Below, piece after piece: positions 25,076 through 32,641 of a DNA stretch of 52,540 nucleotides. How positions within the stretch are numbered: the stretch's first letter is position 1; every line of letters begins with the position of its first letter. The position numbers were made by a program, and so were the translations under genes. Source of the stretch: Erythrobacter donghaensis (lineage in GTDB: Bacteria; Pseudomonadota; Alphaproteobacteria; Sphingomonadales; Sphingomonadaceae); contig NZ_LSJS01000222.1 in assembly GCF_001557325.1 (NCBI RefSeq), positions 1 through 52,540 of the forward strand, given 5' to 3'. Under the pieces are notes generated by a model. The model did no database searches and was not told the DNA's origin. It worked only from the letters and a program-made list of their open reading frames with translations.

Positions 25076-26749
25076 CTAATTGGGCCAGATCACGTATTCG
25101 TCGCCTGGAAGAGCCTTCTGCGCCTCGGTCTTGTCAACCATGACCGGGCTGGCGAGCTTGAAGGGGTATAGCGGCTTGACCGCATCCTTGCGATGCGCGG
25201 CCAGCAGTTGCGTGAGCTCGGCGACCTTGTCGGGCCGCTTTCGGGCGAGATTGGTCTTTTCGGTGGGGTCCGCGGCCAGATCGAACAGCCATGTCTTCTT
25301 GCGCGTGCCGTCGATCTGCAGCTTCCAGTCGCCAGCGCGCACCACCTGATAGGCACCCGATTGCCAGAAGATCGCATTATTCGGTCGCGAGAACGCGCCG
25401 GCGCCGGTCGCGAGCGGCAGCATGTCACGCCCATCGATGATGCGATCGGCGGGCAGGGGCACGCCGGCCGCCGAGGCCAGGGTCGGCAGGACATCGATAT
25501 GCGCGACCGGGGTGTCGATCCGAGTCCCGGGCTTGATGGCTTTGGGCCAACGCACGAACATCGGCACCCGGATCCCGCCTTCGAACAGCGTGATTTTCCA
25601 GCCGCGATAGGGTGCGTTGATATCGGGCAGGCCGACATAGCCCGCCCCGCCATTGTCGCTGCTGAGCACCACGATGGTGTTGTCGGCAAGCCCCTCCTCG
25701 TCGAGTTTCGCCATGATCCGCCCGACGCTGCGATCGAGCGCGCGCACCATCGCGGCATAGACCCGCAGGCGATGCGGCTTGATGTCGCCGACCGCCTCGA
25801 AGTCCTCCCGGGTGGCCTGGAGCGGCGTGTGGACGCCCCAATGGGCCATGTAGAGGAAGAACGGCCGGTTGCGGTTGGCTTCGATCACCTTCAATGACTG
25901 GTCGGTCCACCAATCGGTGATGTAGCCGCCCGGCTCGAACGGCTTGCTCCCGTTGAACGTCGCGGCGAATTGCAGCTTTGCCCAGAAGAACTTGTCGATC
26001 GGATCGAAATCGAGCTTGGCGTTGACGACGTTGGGATCGTCTTCCGGGAGATACATGCCATTGTGCATGTTCAGGCTCTCGTCGAAGCCTTGCGCATTGG
26101 CCTTGAACTCGGCTGCCTCGCCAAGGTGCCACTTGCCGATGTGGACGGTGTGGTAGCCCTTGGTCTTGAGCAGTTCGGCGATAGTGACTTCCGAGCCGGG
26201 GAGCCCCTGATTCTTGAAGGGCATCTTTTCTTCGTCGAACTCGGGATTGAACACGGTCGGCGGCAAGGCGCCGCGATCCATGCCGGCAGCGAAGATCGGC
26301 AGCGCCTTGGCCATGCCATCCGGGATCGGGGTGAATTCGAACCCGGTGCGGGTGGGATAGCGACCCGTCATCAGCATCGCGCGCGAGGGCGCGCAGGTCG
26401 AAGTGCCGGAATAGGCCTGATTGAAGATGGCGCCCTGGCTCGCGAGCTTGTCGATGTTCGGAGTGGGCACCCGGCCGCCGGCAACCCCGCCGCCGAAGGT
26501 GGAGAGATCATTGTAGCCGAAATCGTCGAACAGGATGAACACCACGTTGGGGGGGCGTTCGGAGACGGGCGCATCGGCGGTGGCCGGGCCCTGATCCCAC
26601 ACGACCTCTCTTGTGGGCTCGACATTTTCCTTGGTCGCCTCGATCCGGCGCATCAGCAGCGCGGTCATGATCGCGTTGCGGTTGAACCAGCCGACCGCGC
26701 CGCCGATGACGACCACGGCCAGCACGGCGATCAGGATCTTTCTCAGCAT
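25076..26749 (-). CDS. Sulfatase (formylglycine type), membrane-anchored
   Basis: A 557-residue type I sulfatase that hydrolyses sulfate esters. N-terminal membrane anchor or uncleaved signal at about 3-22, then FILFDDFGYN with metal-binding Asp75/Asp76, the modification motif C-x-P-S-R with Cys119 (STCAPSRAMLMTGR), HIGKWHLG, and SSDNGG. The Cys must be oxidised to formylglycine by an FGE or anSME encoded elsewhere. The active site also binds Ca2+. ATG 26749 follows GGGGGAA; the longer frame to 26797 overlaps the operator. It is a single-gene unit behind operator C. The substrate (aryl, alkyl, steroid or sugar sulfate) cannot be decided. Confidence 0.92.
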   Translation of the reverse strand: MLRKILIAVLAVVVIGGAVGWFNRNAIMTALLMRRIEATKENVEPTREVVWDQGPATADAPVSERPPNVVFILFDDFGYNDLSTFGGGVAGGRVPTPNIDKLASQGAIFNQAYSGTSTCAPSRAMLMTGRYPTRTGFEFTPIPDGMAKALPIFAAGMDRGALPPTVFNPEFDEEKMPFKNQGLPGSEVTIAELLKTKGYHTVHIGKWHLGEAAEFKANAQGFDESLNMHNGMYLPEDDPNVVNAKLDFDPIDKFFWAKLQFAATFNGSKPFEPGGYITDWWTDQSLKVIEANRNRPFFLYMAHWGVHTPLQATREDFEAVGDIKPHRLRVYAAMVRALDRSVGRIMAKLDEEGLADNTIVVLSSDNGGAGYVGLPDINAPYRGWKITLFEGGIRVPMFVRWPKAIKPGTRIDTPVAHIDVLPTLASAAGVPLPADRIIDGRDMLPLATGAGAFSRPNNAIFWQSGAYQVVRAGDWKLQIDGTRKKTWLFDLAADPTEKTNLARKRPDKVAELTQLLAAHRKDAVKPLYPFKLASPVMVDKTEAQKALPGDEYVIWPN

Positions 26750-26785
26750 CGTTTCCCCCACCGCGGCGACGTCGCCATCAAGGTC

Positions 26786-26800
26786 TAATGCAATCAATTA
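26786..26800. promoter_or_regulatory. Operator C, TAAT-N7-ATTA, sulfatase 1 promoter
   Basis: TAATGCAATCAATTA, 36 nt upstream of the sulfatase ATG at 26749. This copy has A instead of C at the last spacer base. Confidence 0.8.
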
Positions 26801-26850
26801 TCGCGCACAAGGCAAGGCGGCCCCCATCGGCCAGTCGCCCTGCGGCCGTC

Positions 26851-28698
26851 TCACTTGCTGAAGACAAGGCCCCGATAGGTGCCGGAGCGCCGCCACGCAT
26901 CGATGTGCTTGAAGTAGCCCTCGGCCCCGCCCGGATGGCCCTGCGACTGGCGGAACTCCTTGCTCCAGCCCTGACCTTCATTGTTCCAGAAGCCGGGCGT
27001 GCAATCGGTCGAGGCAATCAGCGAGCCCTGCCCGGTCAGGATCAGATCGACCCATTGCGAAACCGCCTCCTCGGTCGGCTCGACCTCGGCATAGCCATGG
27101 CTCTCGGCATAGGCGATCACCTGCGCCACCGTCTTGGCGTGATCGACGATATTGTGCGGGATGTTGGTCACCATGTTGGCGGCCTGGTTCATCTGCACCA
27201 TGAAGGCGTTGGGAAAGCCGGGGACGTGGAGGCCGTGCAGGGTGCGCAGGCCCTCGGCCCAGTATTGCGACAATAGCTGGCCGCCCCGACCCTTGATATC
27301 GAAGCCCGTCTTCATCTGGAAGTTGGCCCCGAATTCGAAGCCCGATGCATAGACAATGCAATCGACCTCGTAGTGCTTGCCGCCGACCATCAGCCCGGTT
27401 TCGGTGATGCTTTCGACACCCTTTCCGTCGGTGTCCACCAGCGTGACGTTGGGCGAGTTGAAAGCATCGAGATATTCGTCGCTGAAGCAGGGTCGCTTGC
27501 ACAGCTGCGAATACCACGCCTTGAGATGCTCGGCGGTCTCCGCGTCCTTGACGACCGCATCGACCCGCGCGCGGATTTCCTCCATCTTCTCGATATCGGC
27601 ATCCTCGATCGCGGCCAGGATCTTCTCCGGGCTCATCTGGCGCGGGGGACGCCCCAGCGCGCCCGCGATCCGCGTCGCCAGCCTGGCGAGCCACACCGGC
27701 CGGCCATCCAGAACCTTCTCGCGGATGCGCCGCGAGATCGCGGTCCAGCCATCGTCGATCAGATCCTCCGACGGCAAACCGCGCCCGACATTGTCGACGA
27801 AATTGTCCATCCAGCGCTTCTGCCAGCCCGGCTTGGCAATTTGCGCGAACCACTGCGGATCGATGGGGTGATTGCCGCGCACATCGACCGATGACGGGGT
27901 GCGCTGGAAAACGAACAGCTGGCCGGCGGTCCTAGCGACCTGCGGGATGCACTGGACCCCGGTCGCGCCGGTGCCGATCACGGCCACCCGCTTGTCCGCA
28001 AGCCTCTCCATCGGCGCACCGAAAGCATCGCCGCCGGTATAGTCGTAATCCCACCGGCTGGTGTGGAACTGCTTGCCCTTGAAGGCCTCGATCCCGGGGA
28101 TCCCCGGCAGCTTGGCGACGTGCAGCGGGCCGGTGCCCATGCCGAGATACTTGGCGGTAAAATCGTCGCCGCGGTTGGTGGTGATGCGCCACAACCGGGC
28201 GTCTTCCTGCCATTCCACCGAGGCGATTTCGGTGTGGAACAGGGCCTTGTCATACAGGCCGTAATGCTTCGCGATCCGCTCGCAATGGCCGAGAATCTCG
28301 TGACCGGGCACGTATTTCTCGCTCGGCATGTAGCCGGTTTCCTCGAGCAGCGGCAGGTAGATCATCGCCGCCGTATCGCAGCGCACGCCGGGATAGCGGT
28401 TCCAGTACCAGGTGCCGCCGACGCCGCCCGCCTTGTCGATCAGGCGAACGCTTTCGATCCCAGCCTCTTTCAGCCGTGCCGCCGTGACCAGGCCGGACAT
28501 GCCTGCGCCGATGAAGGCGAAGGTGACATGGTCGGTGACCGGATCGCGGGGAACGAAGGGCGTGTGCGGATCGACTGCGAAATCCGCGAACTTGCCGGAG
28601 AGGCGCTGGTATTGCTCGTTGCCTTCGGGCCGCAGCCGCTTGGCGCGTTCGGCCGCGTATTTCTGCCTGATGGCTTCCTTGTCGAGCACGGTGGTCAT
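26851..28698 (-). CDS. Flavin-binding Baeyer-Villiger-type monooxygenase
   Basis: A 615-residue class B flavoprotein monooxygenase that inserts oxygen next to a ketone, giving an ester or lactone, with FAD and NADPH. Two Rossmann motifs are visible: GAGMSG (64-69) for FAD and GTGATG (242-247) for NADPH. Between them lies the Baeyer-Villiger fingerprint FKGKQFHTSRWD (206-217), and the second family motif GGTWYWNRYPGVRCD is at 94-108. FQRTPSSVDVR follows. It has an extended N-terminus like steroid and cyclic-ketone enzymes. It is a single gene behind operator D. This supports a ketone intermediate in the pathway (inference). Confidence 0.92.
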   Translation of the reverse strand: MTTVLDKEAIRQKYAAERAKRLRPEGNEQYQRLSGKFADFAVDPHTPFVPRDPVTDHVTFAFIGAGMSGLVTAARLKEAGIESVRLIDKAGGVGGTWYWNRYPGVRCDTAAMIYLPLLEETGYMPSEKYVPGHEILGHCERIAKHYGLYDKALFHTEIASVEWQEDARLWRITTNRGDDFTAKYLGMGTGPLHVAKLPGIPGIEAFKGKQFHTSRWDYDYTGGDAFGAPMERLADKRVAVIGTGATGVQCIPQVARTAGQLFVFQRTPSSVDVRGNHPIDPQWFAQIAKPGWQKRWMDNFVDNVGRGLPSEDLIDDGWTAISRRIREKVLDGRPVWLARLATRIAGALGRPPRQMSPEKILAAIEDADIEKMEEIRARVDAVVKDAETAEHLKAWYSQLCKRPCFSDEYLDAFNSPNVTLVDTDGKGVESITETGLMVGGKHYEVDCIVYASGFEFGANFQMKTGFDIKGRGGQLLSQYWAEGLRTLHGLHVPGFPNAFMVQMNQAANMVTNIPHNIVDHAKTVAQVIAYAESHGYAEVEPTEEAVSQWVDLILTGQGSLIASTDCTPGFWNNEGQGWSKEFRQSQGHPGGAEGYFKHIDAWRRSGTYRGLVFSK

Positions 28699-28785
28699 GA
28701 AATCGCCTCTCGCTTGTCATGCGCGACGAGGGGCACCCGGCAGCGCACCCATAAGTGACGCGCGCCGACCCGCTTTGTCGCAATC

Positions 28786-28800
28786 TAATATATTGCATTA
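28786..28800. promoter_or_regulatory. Operator D, TAAT-N7-ATTA, monooxygenase promoter
   Basis: TAATATATTGCATTA, 87 nt upstream of the monooxygenase start at 28698. The spacer is itself nearly palindromic. Confidence 0.8.
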
Positions 28801-28845
28801 ACTAACAACTGCACCCGGCCCGGGCAAGCGCTTTGTGCCGTGACG

Positions 28846-29910
28846 CTACTCGGCAGCCGCGGCGGCTGCCTGCGGTCCGCCCTTCCGGACCTGGTCGAAC
28901 ACGCGCAGCACTGCCTCTGCGATCACCTCGGGAACCTCTTCCTGCAGGAAATGCCCAGCCGATGTCTCGGTAACCCGTGCGTTGGGAAAGTTCTCGAGCA
29001 TCGCGGGCACCGCGCTGCCGAGGATGGGATCGTTGATGCCCCAGACGATCTCGACCGGCACATCGAGCCCGCGCACGAAGGGAACCAGCGCGCGCATCAC
29101 CGGGGTGCTCGGATGATCGGGACCGTCGGGCACCATCCGCATCATCGCCAGCGGCGCCTTGTGGTTGCCGCTTTCGCGCACCGGGCGGGCATAGAGATCC
29201 TTGACCGCCTGCGGCATCGAGGCGGGATCGTGCTGCGGGCGGTGCAGGCCCCTGAAGATCGCGGTGCGGACATTCCCCAGGAACTCGCCGACAATCGGGG
29301 TCTTCATCAGGTCATGAATCCTGGAAAGGCTGGTCTTGACCTCGGTCACGCGGATCGCGGTGTTCATGATGACGACGCCCTTGACCATGCCGGGCGACAG
29401 CGCCAGCGCGCCGATGCCGATCGGGCCGCCCCAGTCCTGCCCGACATAGATCGCCTGCTCGAGCCCGAGCTGCCGCAGCGCCGCGTTGATCCAGCGGTTG
29501 TGGTTCGCCGCGGTGTGCATGCTGACCGGCACCTTGGACGAGAAACCGAGCCCGACCAGCGTCGGCATGATCACCCGCACCCGGTCAAGCGGGAGATGTT
29601 CGACGACCTTGCGATAGAGGAAGCCCGAGGTTGGATTGCCGTGCTGCATGAAGATCGGATAGCCCTCCCCGACTTCGAGCATGTGCACCTTGATGCCCGG
29701 TTCGACCTCGATGAGATAGCTCTTGTAATCCGGGGTCACGAATTTCTGCGCGTAGTCGGGCAGCGGGAAACCCTCGAACGTGCCCGAGGCCGAAGTGACC
29801 TTGCCCACCCCGCTAGGGGTGACGATCGACCCGTCTCGAGTGATCGCGAATGCGCCCGCTACCGCTGCAGCGCCCAGCGCGCCCGCGCCGATCAGGATTG
29901 TCTCAACCAT
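28846..29910 (-). CDS. Haloalkane-dehalogenase-like alpha/beta hydrolase
   Basis: A 354-residue alpha/beta hydrolase with an N-terminal hydrophobic anchor (about 4-23). The nucleophile elbow is GQDWGG with Asp159 and Trp160; the oxyanion loop is HGNPTSGFLYR with Asn92; the acid is Asp294 in GINDPIL and the base His320 in AGHFLQEE. Asp-His-Asp plus Asn and Trp is the pentad of haloalkane dehalogenase subfamily III, whereas epoxide hydrolases lack this Asn-Trp pair. Activity on halides is still unproven. ATG 29910 follows GGGAG. It lies 36 nt downstream of the small membrane protein in one unit behind operator E. Confidence 0.85.
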   Translation of the reverse strand: MVETILIGAGALGAAAVAGAFAITRDGSIVTPSGVGKVTSASGTFEGFPLPDYAQKFVTPDYKSYLIEVEPGIKVHMLEVGEGYPIFMQHGNPTSGFLYRKVVEHLPLDRVRVIMPTLVGLGFSSKVPVSMHTAANHNRWINAALRQLGLEQAIYVGQDWGGPIGIGALALSPGMVKGVVIMNTAIRVTEVKTSLSRIHDLMKTPIVGEFLGNVRTAIFRGLHRPQHDPASMPQAVKDLYARPVRESGNHKAPLAMMRMVPDGPDHPSTPVMRALVPFVRGLDVPVEIVWGINDPILGSAVPAMLENFPNARVTETSAGHFLQEEVPEVIAEAVLRVFDQVRKGGPQAAAAAAE

Positions 29911-29946
29911 GCCTTGCTCCCGCTTGATCGTCTCGACCCTGCGCCG

Positions 29947-30354
29947 TCAGTGCGCCTGTTGGCCGACTTGGGGCGTTTGGCGCGCTGCGAGGTAGAGCAG
30001 GCCCACGAACGCCAGTTCCGGAATGACGCGCTCGGGATGAACCGGCGCGCCGTGGAGCAGGGTCGCGGCTATCCGGCCCAGCGCAAAGAACCCGAACAGC
30101 ATCATCGCCGGGTAGAACCACACACGTTCCTTGCGGATCAGGCCAAGCGCCAGGCAGACCGCGATGGTCAGCGCCCAACTGGCCGAGTGGCCGGTCAGAG
30201 AGCTCAGCCCCAGCCCGCTGTCGGGAAACCGGTAGCCGAAGAAGGCCGCGGCGCGATCCGGGTTCGTCATCGTGCGGATACCCAGAAACCCGAACAGGAT
30301 CGCCAGCACCACCGGCGGCACGCGAACCGCCCATTTCAGAACCTTTGCCATCAT
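29947..30354 (-). CDS. Small multi-spanning membrane protein of unknown function
   Basis: A 135-residue protein with about four hydrophobic segments (VVLAILFGFLGIRTM, SASWALTIAVCLALGLI, FYPAMMLFGFFALGRIAATLL, FVGLLYLAA). The spacing resembles small DUF4345-like proteins, but I cannot confirm the family. Two adjacent ATGs (30354 and 30351) are possible starts. It is the first gene of the unit that ends with the dehalogenase-like hydrolase, immediately behind operator E, so a role in housing or supplying the hydrolase is possible (inference). Confidence 0.8.
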   Translation of the reverse strand: MMAKVLKWAVRVPPVVLAILFGFLGIRTMTNPDRAAAFFGYRFPDSGLGLSSLTGHSASWALTIAVCLALGLIRKERVWFYPAMMLFGFFALGRIAATLLHGAPVHPERVIPELAFVGLLYLAARQTPQVGQQAH

Positions 30355-30399
30355 TCATCCCGTTCGATTGGCCCGACGTCGGATCGGGCTCTCGCGGAT

Positions 30400-30414
30400 T
30401 AATATGAGACATTA
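30400..30414. promoter_or_regulatory. Operator E, TAAT-N7-ATTA, membrane protein-hydrolase promoter
   Basis: TAATATGAGACATTA, 45 nt upstream of the membrane-protein ATG. It pairs with operator F across the divergent gap 30355-30545. Confidence 0.8.
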
Positions 30415-30475
30415 CGGCGTGTCGGGCAATCGCTAATTCTTGCAAGGCGGGCAATTGCGGTACCCCTTGCCCGAA

Positions 30476-30490
30476 TAATGTATTCGATTA
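30476..30490. promoter_or_regulatory. Operator F, TAAT-N7-ATTA, EF-hand 1 promoter
   Basis: TAATGTATTCGATTA, 55 nt upstream of the EF-hand start at 30546. The divergent gap therefore holds one operator per direction, 61 nt apart. Confidence 0.8.
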
Positions 30491-30545
30491 ATGATGCACA
30501 TCAGCCGCAGCAAGCCAGTGTCGGCGATTCGAACGGAGCATGCCC

Positions 30546-30959
30546 ATGCACAAACCCATCCGCATTCTTGCCGCAGCCGCTCTGGCTTGCGCCGCATTCC
30601 CGGTCGCCGCCCAGCCCTCGGCGGAGCAGCTCGAAAAGGTCCGCAACATTCTCACCGAAGCCGACGCAAACGGCGATGGCAGGGTCACCCGCCGTGAATA
30701 TGACGCGCACCGCGACGACATCTTCGCCAAGCTCGATCGCAACGGCAACGGCGTGGCGAGCGAGGAAGACGCGCCCAAGATCCGGATCGCCAGGAAGAAG
30801 TTCACCGAAAAGCTCGAACAGGTGCTGGCGATGGCCGACAAGAACGGCGACGGATTGCTGTCGCGCGCCGAATGGGACAAGCCCGAGCGCGATATCTTCG
30901 CCCTGATCGATCAGGACGAGGACGGCGTAATCATCCTCGCTGACCTGCCAGTGCTCTGA
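30546..30959 (+). CDS. Exported protein with four EF-hand loops
   Basis: A 137-residue protein with a signal peptide (MHKPIRILAAAALACAAFPVAAQ) and four EF-hand-like Ca2+ loops: DANGDGRVTRREY, DRNGNGVASEED, DKNGDGLLSRAEW and the weaker DQDEDGVIILAD. ATG 30546 is chosen over 30540 because GGAG at 30535-30538 then has 7-nt spacing. It should be periplasmic or exported. Being under operator F, it may buffer or deliver Ca2+ for the co-regulated sulfatases, which need Ca2+ (inference). Confidence 0.9.
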   Translation: MHKPIRILAAAALACAAFPVAAQPSAEQLEKVRNILTEADANGDGRVTRREYDAHRDDIFAKLDRNGNGVASEEDAPKIRIARKKFTEKLEQVLAMADKNGDGLLSRAEWDKPERDIFALIDQDEDGVIILADLPVL

Positions 30960-31013
30960 TTATCCCGGCCCTGCGAAACCCGGAGCCGTGCCACGAAACC
31001 GCTTGCCATTGCT

Positions 31014-31053
31014 GATCGGGACGCGCCGCACCACCTGTCGGCGCGTCCCGATC
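31014..31053. terminator. Bidirectional terminator between the two EF-hand genes
   Basis: A perfect 15-bp inverted repeat, GATCGGGACGCGCCG (31014-31028) with its complement at 31039-31053, loop of 10 nt. It lies midway between convergent genes ending at 30959 and 31064. No T-tract follows, so termination strength is uncertain. Confidence 0.7.
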
Positions 31054-31063
31054 GCTTCAGCCC

Positions 31064-31336
31064 CTACTTGTAGCGGGCGTCCAACTGCGCCTTGAGCTGG
31101 GCGAAGGTCACGTAGCCATCCTTGTCGGTGTCGATCGTCTTGAAGTTGGCAACGACCCGCGTCATTCCGCCGTCCTTGGCTTCCTGCAGGCTGAGCTTGC
31201 CATCGCCGTTCTTGTCAGCCGCCTTGAACTTCGAGGTCAGGTGCGACAACGCCATGTCGTAGCTCTGGGCATGGGCTGCGGGGGCAAGGGCCAGCGAAGC
31301 CGCTGCGAGCGCTGCAATCCGGTACATCGTTTTCAT
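31064..31336 (-). CDS. Small exported protein with two EF-hand loops
   Basis: A 90-residue protein: signal peptide MKTMYRIAALAAASLALAPAAHAQ, then two EF-hand loops, DKNGDGKLSLQE and DTDKDGYVTFAQL. AAGGAG precedes the ATG with good spacing. It follows the metallo-beta-lactamase-fold gene by 68 nt on the same strand with no operator of its own, so it is probably the second gene of that unit, under operator G. It is not a direct copy of the four-loop protein. Confidence 0.88.
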   Translation of the reverse strand: MKTMYRIAALAAASLALAPAAHAQSYDMALSHLTSKFKAADKNGDGKLSLQEAKDGGMTRVVANFKTIDTDKDGYVTFAQLKAQLDARYK

Positions 31337-31404
31337 CGGTCATTCTCCTTCAGGGGGGTCAGGGGCGGGGAAAGCCCAAAGGCGGCAGCGGATCAGCCGC
31401 TGCG

Positions 31405-32481
31405 TCATATCAACCGACTTCGGTCGATCGTCTTGCTGCCGGTGGGCAGCGAGAACATCATGCCGTCCTCGCCGACCACGATCGGGCCGGAAAAGCGGCT
31501 TTCGGCATCGCCGAGGAAGGCGGCGTAGAGCCACCGGCTCGGCAAGGGCGGGACGAGATGGCTCAGCACCAGCATCCCGGCCCCTGCGGCCTGCGCGCTT
31601 TCGGCGGCCTCCTCGGGCGAGGTGTGGTAATCCTGAATGTCGTGCATGATCTTCGCCGCGCCGCCCTGGCCGTCCGCTCCCGCCGCCGCTTCCATCTTCT
31701 GGACCAGCCCGGGGTTCAGCGCCTCGTGCACGAGGATGTCGACGCCCTTGCACACGGCTTCGAGATTGGGCGATTTCTTGGTGTCGCCGCTGATGCACAG
31801 CGAGCGTCCCTTGTAGTCGAAGCGGTAGCCGACCGAGGGCTTGATCGGATCATGGTTGACCGTGAAGGCGGTGATCTTCAGCCCGTCACGCTCGAGCACC
31901 ACCGTCGTCGGGCCGGTCATTTCGAACGGGCGCGCGATGCCGCCCGCGCCGCTCGGCGGGACGACCGCGGTGCCGTGGTGCGCGATGCGATAGGTGTTGT
32001 CGGTCGCGTAGGCCGCGTTGAACCCGCCCACGATCGCCTCGACCCCGCTCGGGCCATAGACCGGGAGCGGCGCGGTGCTCGATCCGCGGGTCCAGTGGAA
32101 CAGCATCAGCGGGCCGAAGCCGTCGATATGGTCGGAATGGAAATGCGTCAGCAGCAGTCCGTCGGCCTTGCCGGGGCTTAGCCCCATGACATTGAGCGTC
32201 TCGGCCCCGCCCTCGCCGATGTCGACCACGAACATCTGCTTGCCGGCGATGACCACGTTGCAGGGGCCTGCGCGGTCGAGATTGGGCATGGGAGAGCCGG
32301 TGCCGCACAACCCTACGTGAAGGCCATCACCCAAGGCGGCGAGGTTGTCGACGCCCATGCGCTGCGCCGTGCCGCGCTCGAACAGCCAAACGCCGATGCG
32401 CGCCTGAAATGCGTAAACCGCCACGCCGCCGATGAGAACGATGGCGAGTGCCGTCAGTCCGATCCTTTTCAACCAGGTCAC
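31405..32481 (-). CDS. Membrane-anchored MBL-fold metal-dependent hydrolase
   Basis: A 358-residue protein with an N-terminal membrane segment (LKRIGLTALAIVLIGGVAVYAF) and a metallo-beta-lactamase fold: FVVDIGEGG, the di-zinc motif THFHSDHIDG, the distal metal ligand in ISGDTKKS, and VHEALNP with later LSHLVP. The form is that of tRNase Z-like or AtsA-type MBL arylsulfatases, so zinc-dependent sulfatase or esterase activity is possible but unproven. GTG 32481 is chosen because AAGGAG lies 8 nt before it; the ORF is open upstream over the operator. It is expressed from operator G, with the small EF-hand gene behind it. Confidence 0.87.
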   Translation of the reverse strand: MTWLKRIGLTALAIVLIGGVAVYAFQARIGVWLFERGTAQRMGVDNLAALGDGLHVGLCGTGSPMPNLDRAGPCNVVIAGKQMFVVDIGEGGAETLNVMGLSPGKADGLLLTHFHSDHIDGFGPLMLFHWTRGSSTAPLPVYGPSGVEAIVGGFNAAYATDNTYRIAHHGTAVVPPSGAGGIARPFEMTGPTTVVLERDGLKITAFTVNHDPIKPSVGYRFDYKGRSLCISGDTKKSPNLEAVCKGVDILVHEALNPGLVQKMEAAAGADGQGGAAKIMHDIQDYHTSPEEAAESAQAAGAGMLVLSHLVPPLPSRWLYAAFLGDAESRFSGPIVVGEDGMMFSLPTGSKTIDRSRLI

Positions 32482-32541
32482 GATTCGGCTCCTTCCATCC
32501 GGGCAGCGTGCAAGCTTGGGCCACCTCATAGTGCCGCGAAC

Positions 32542-32556
32542 TAATACCATGCATTA
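32542..32556. promoter_or_regulatory. Operator G, TAAT-N7-ATTA, MBL-fold hydrolase promoter
   Basis: TAATACCATGCATTA, 60 nt upstream of the GTG start at 32481. Confidence 0.8.
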
Positions 32557-32641
32557 ACGAGCAATCAAGAACCGTACAAAAGCGCCCAGCGTCGCCAGAG
32601 GCCGGGCGGCTGGCGTGGCTCCAACGCCCAACGCCGCCGGA

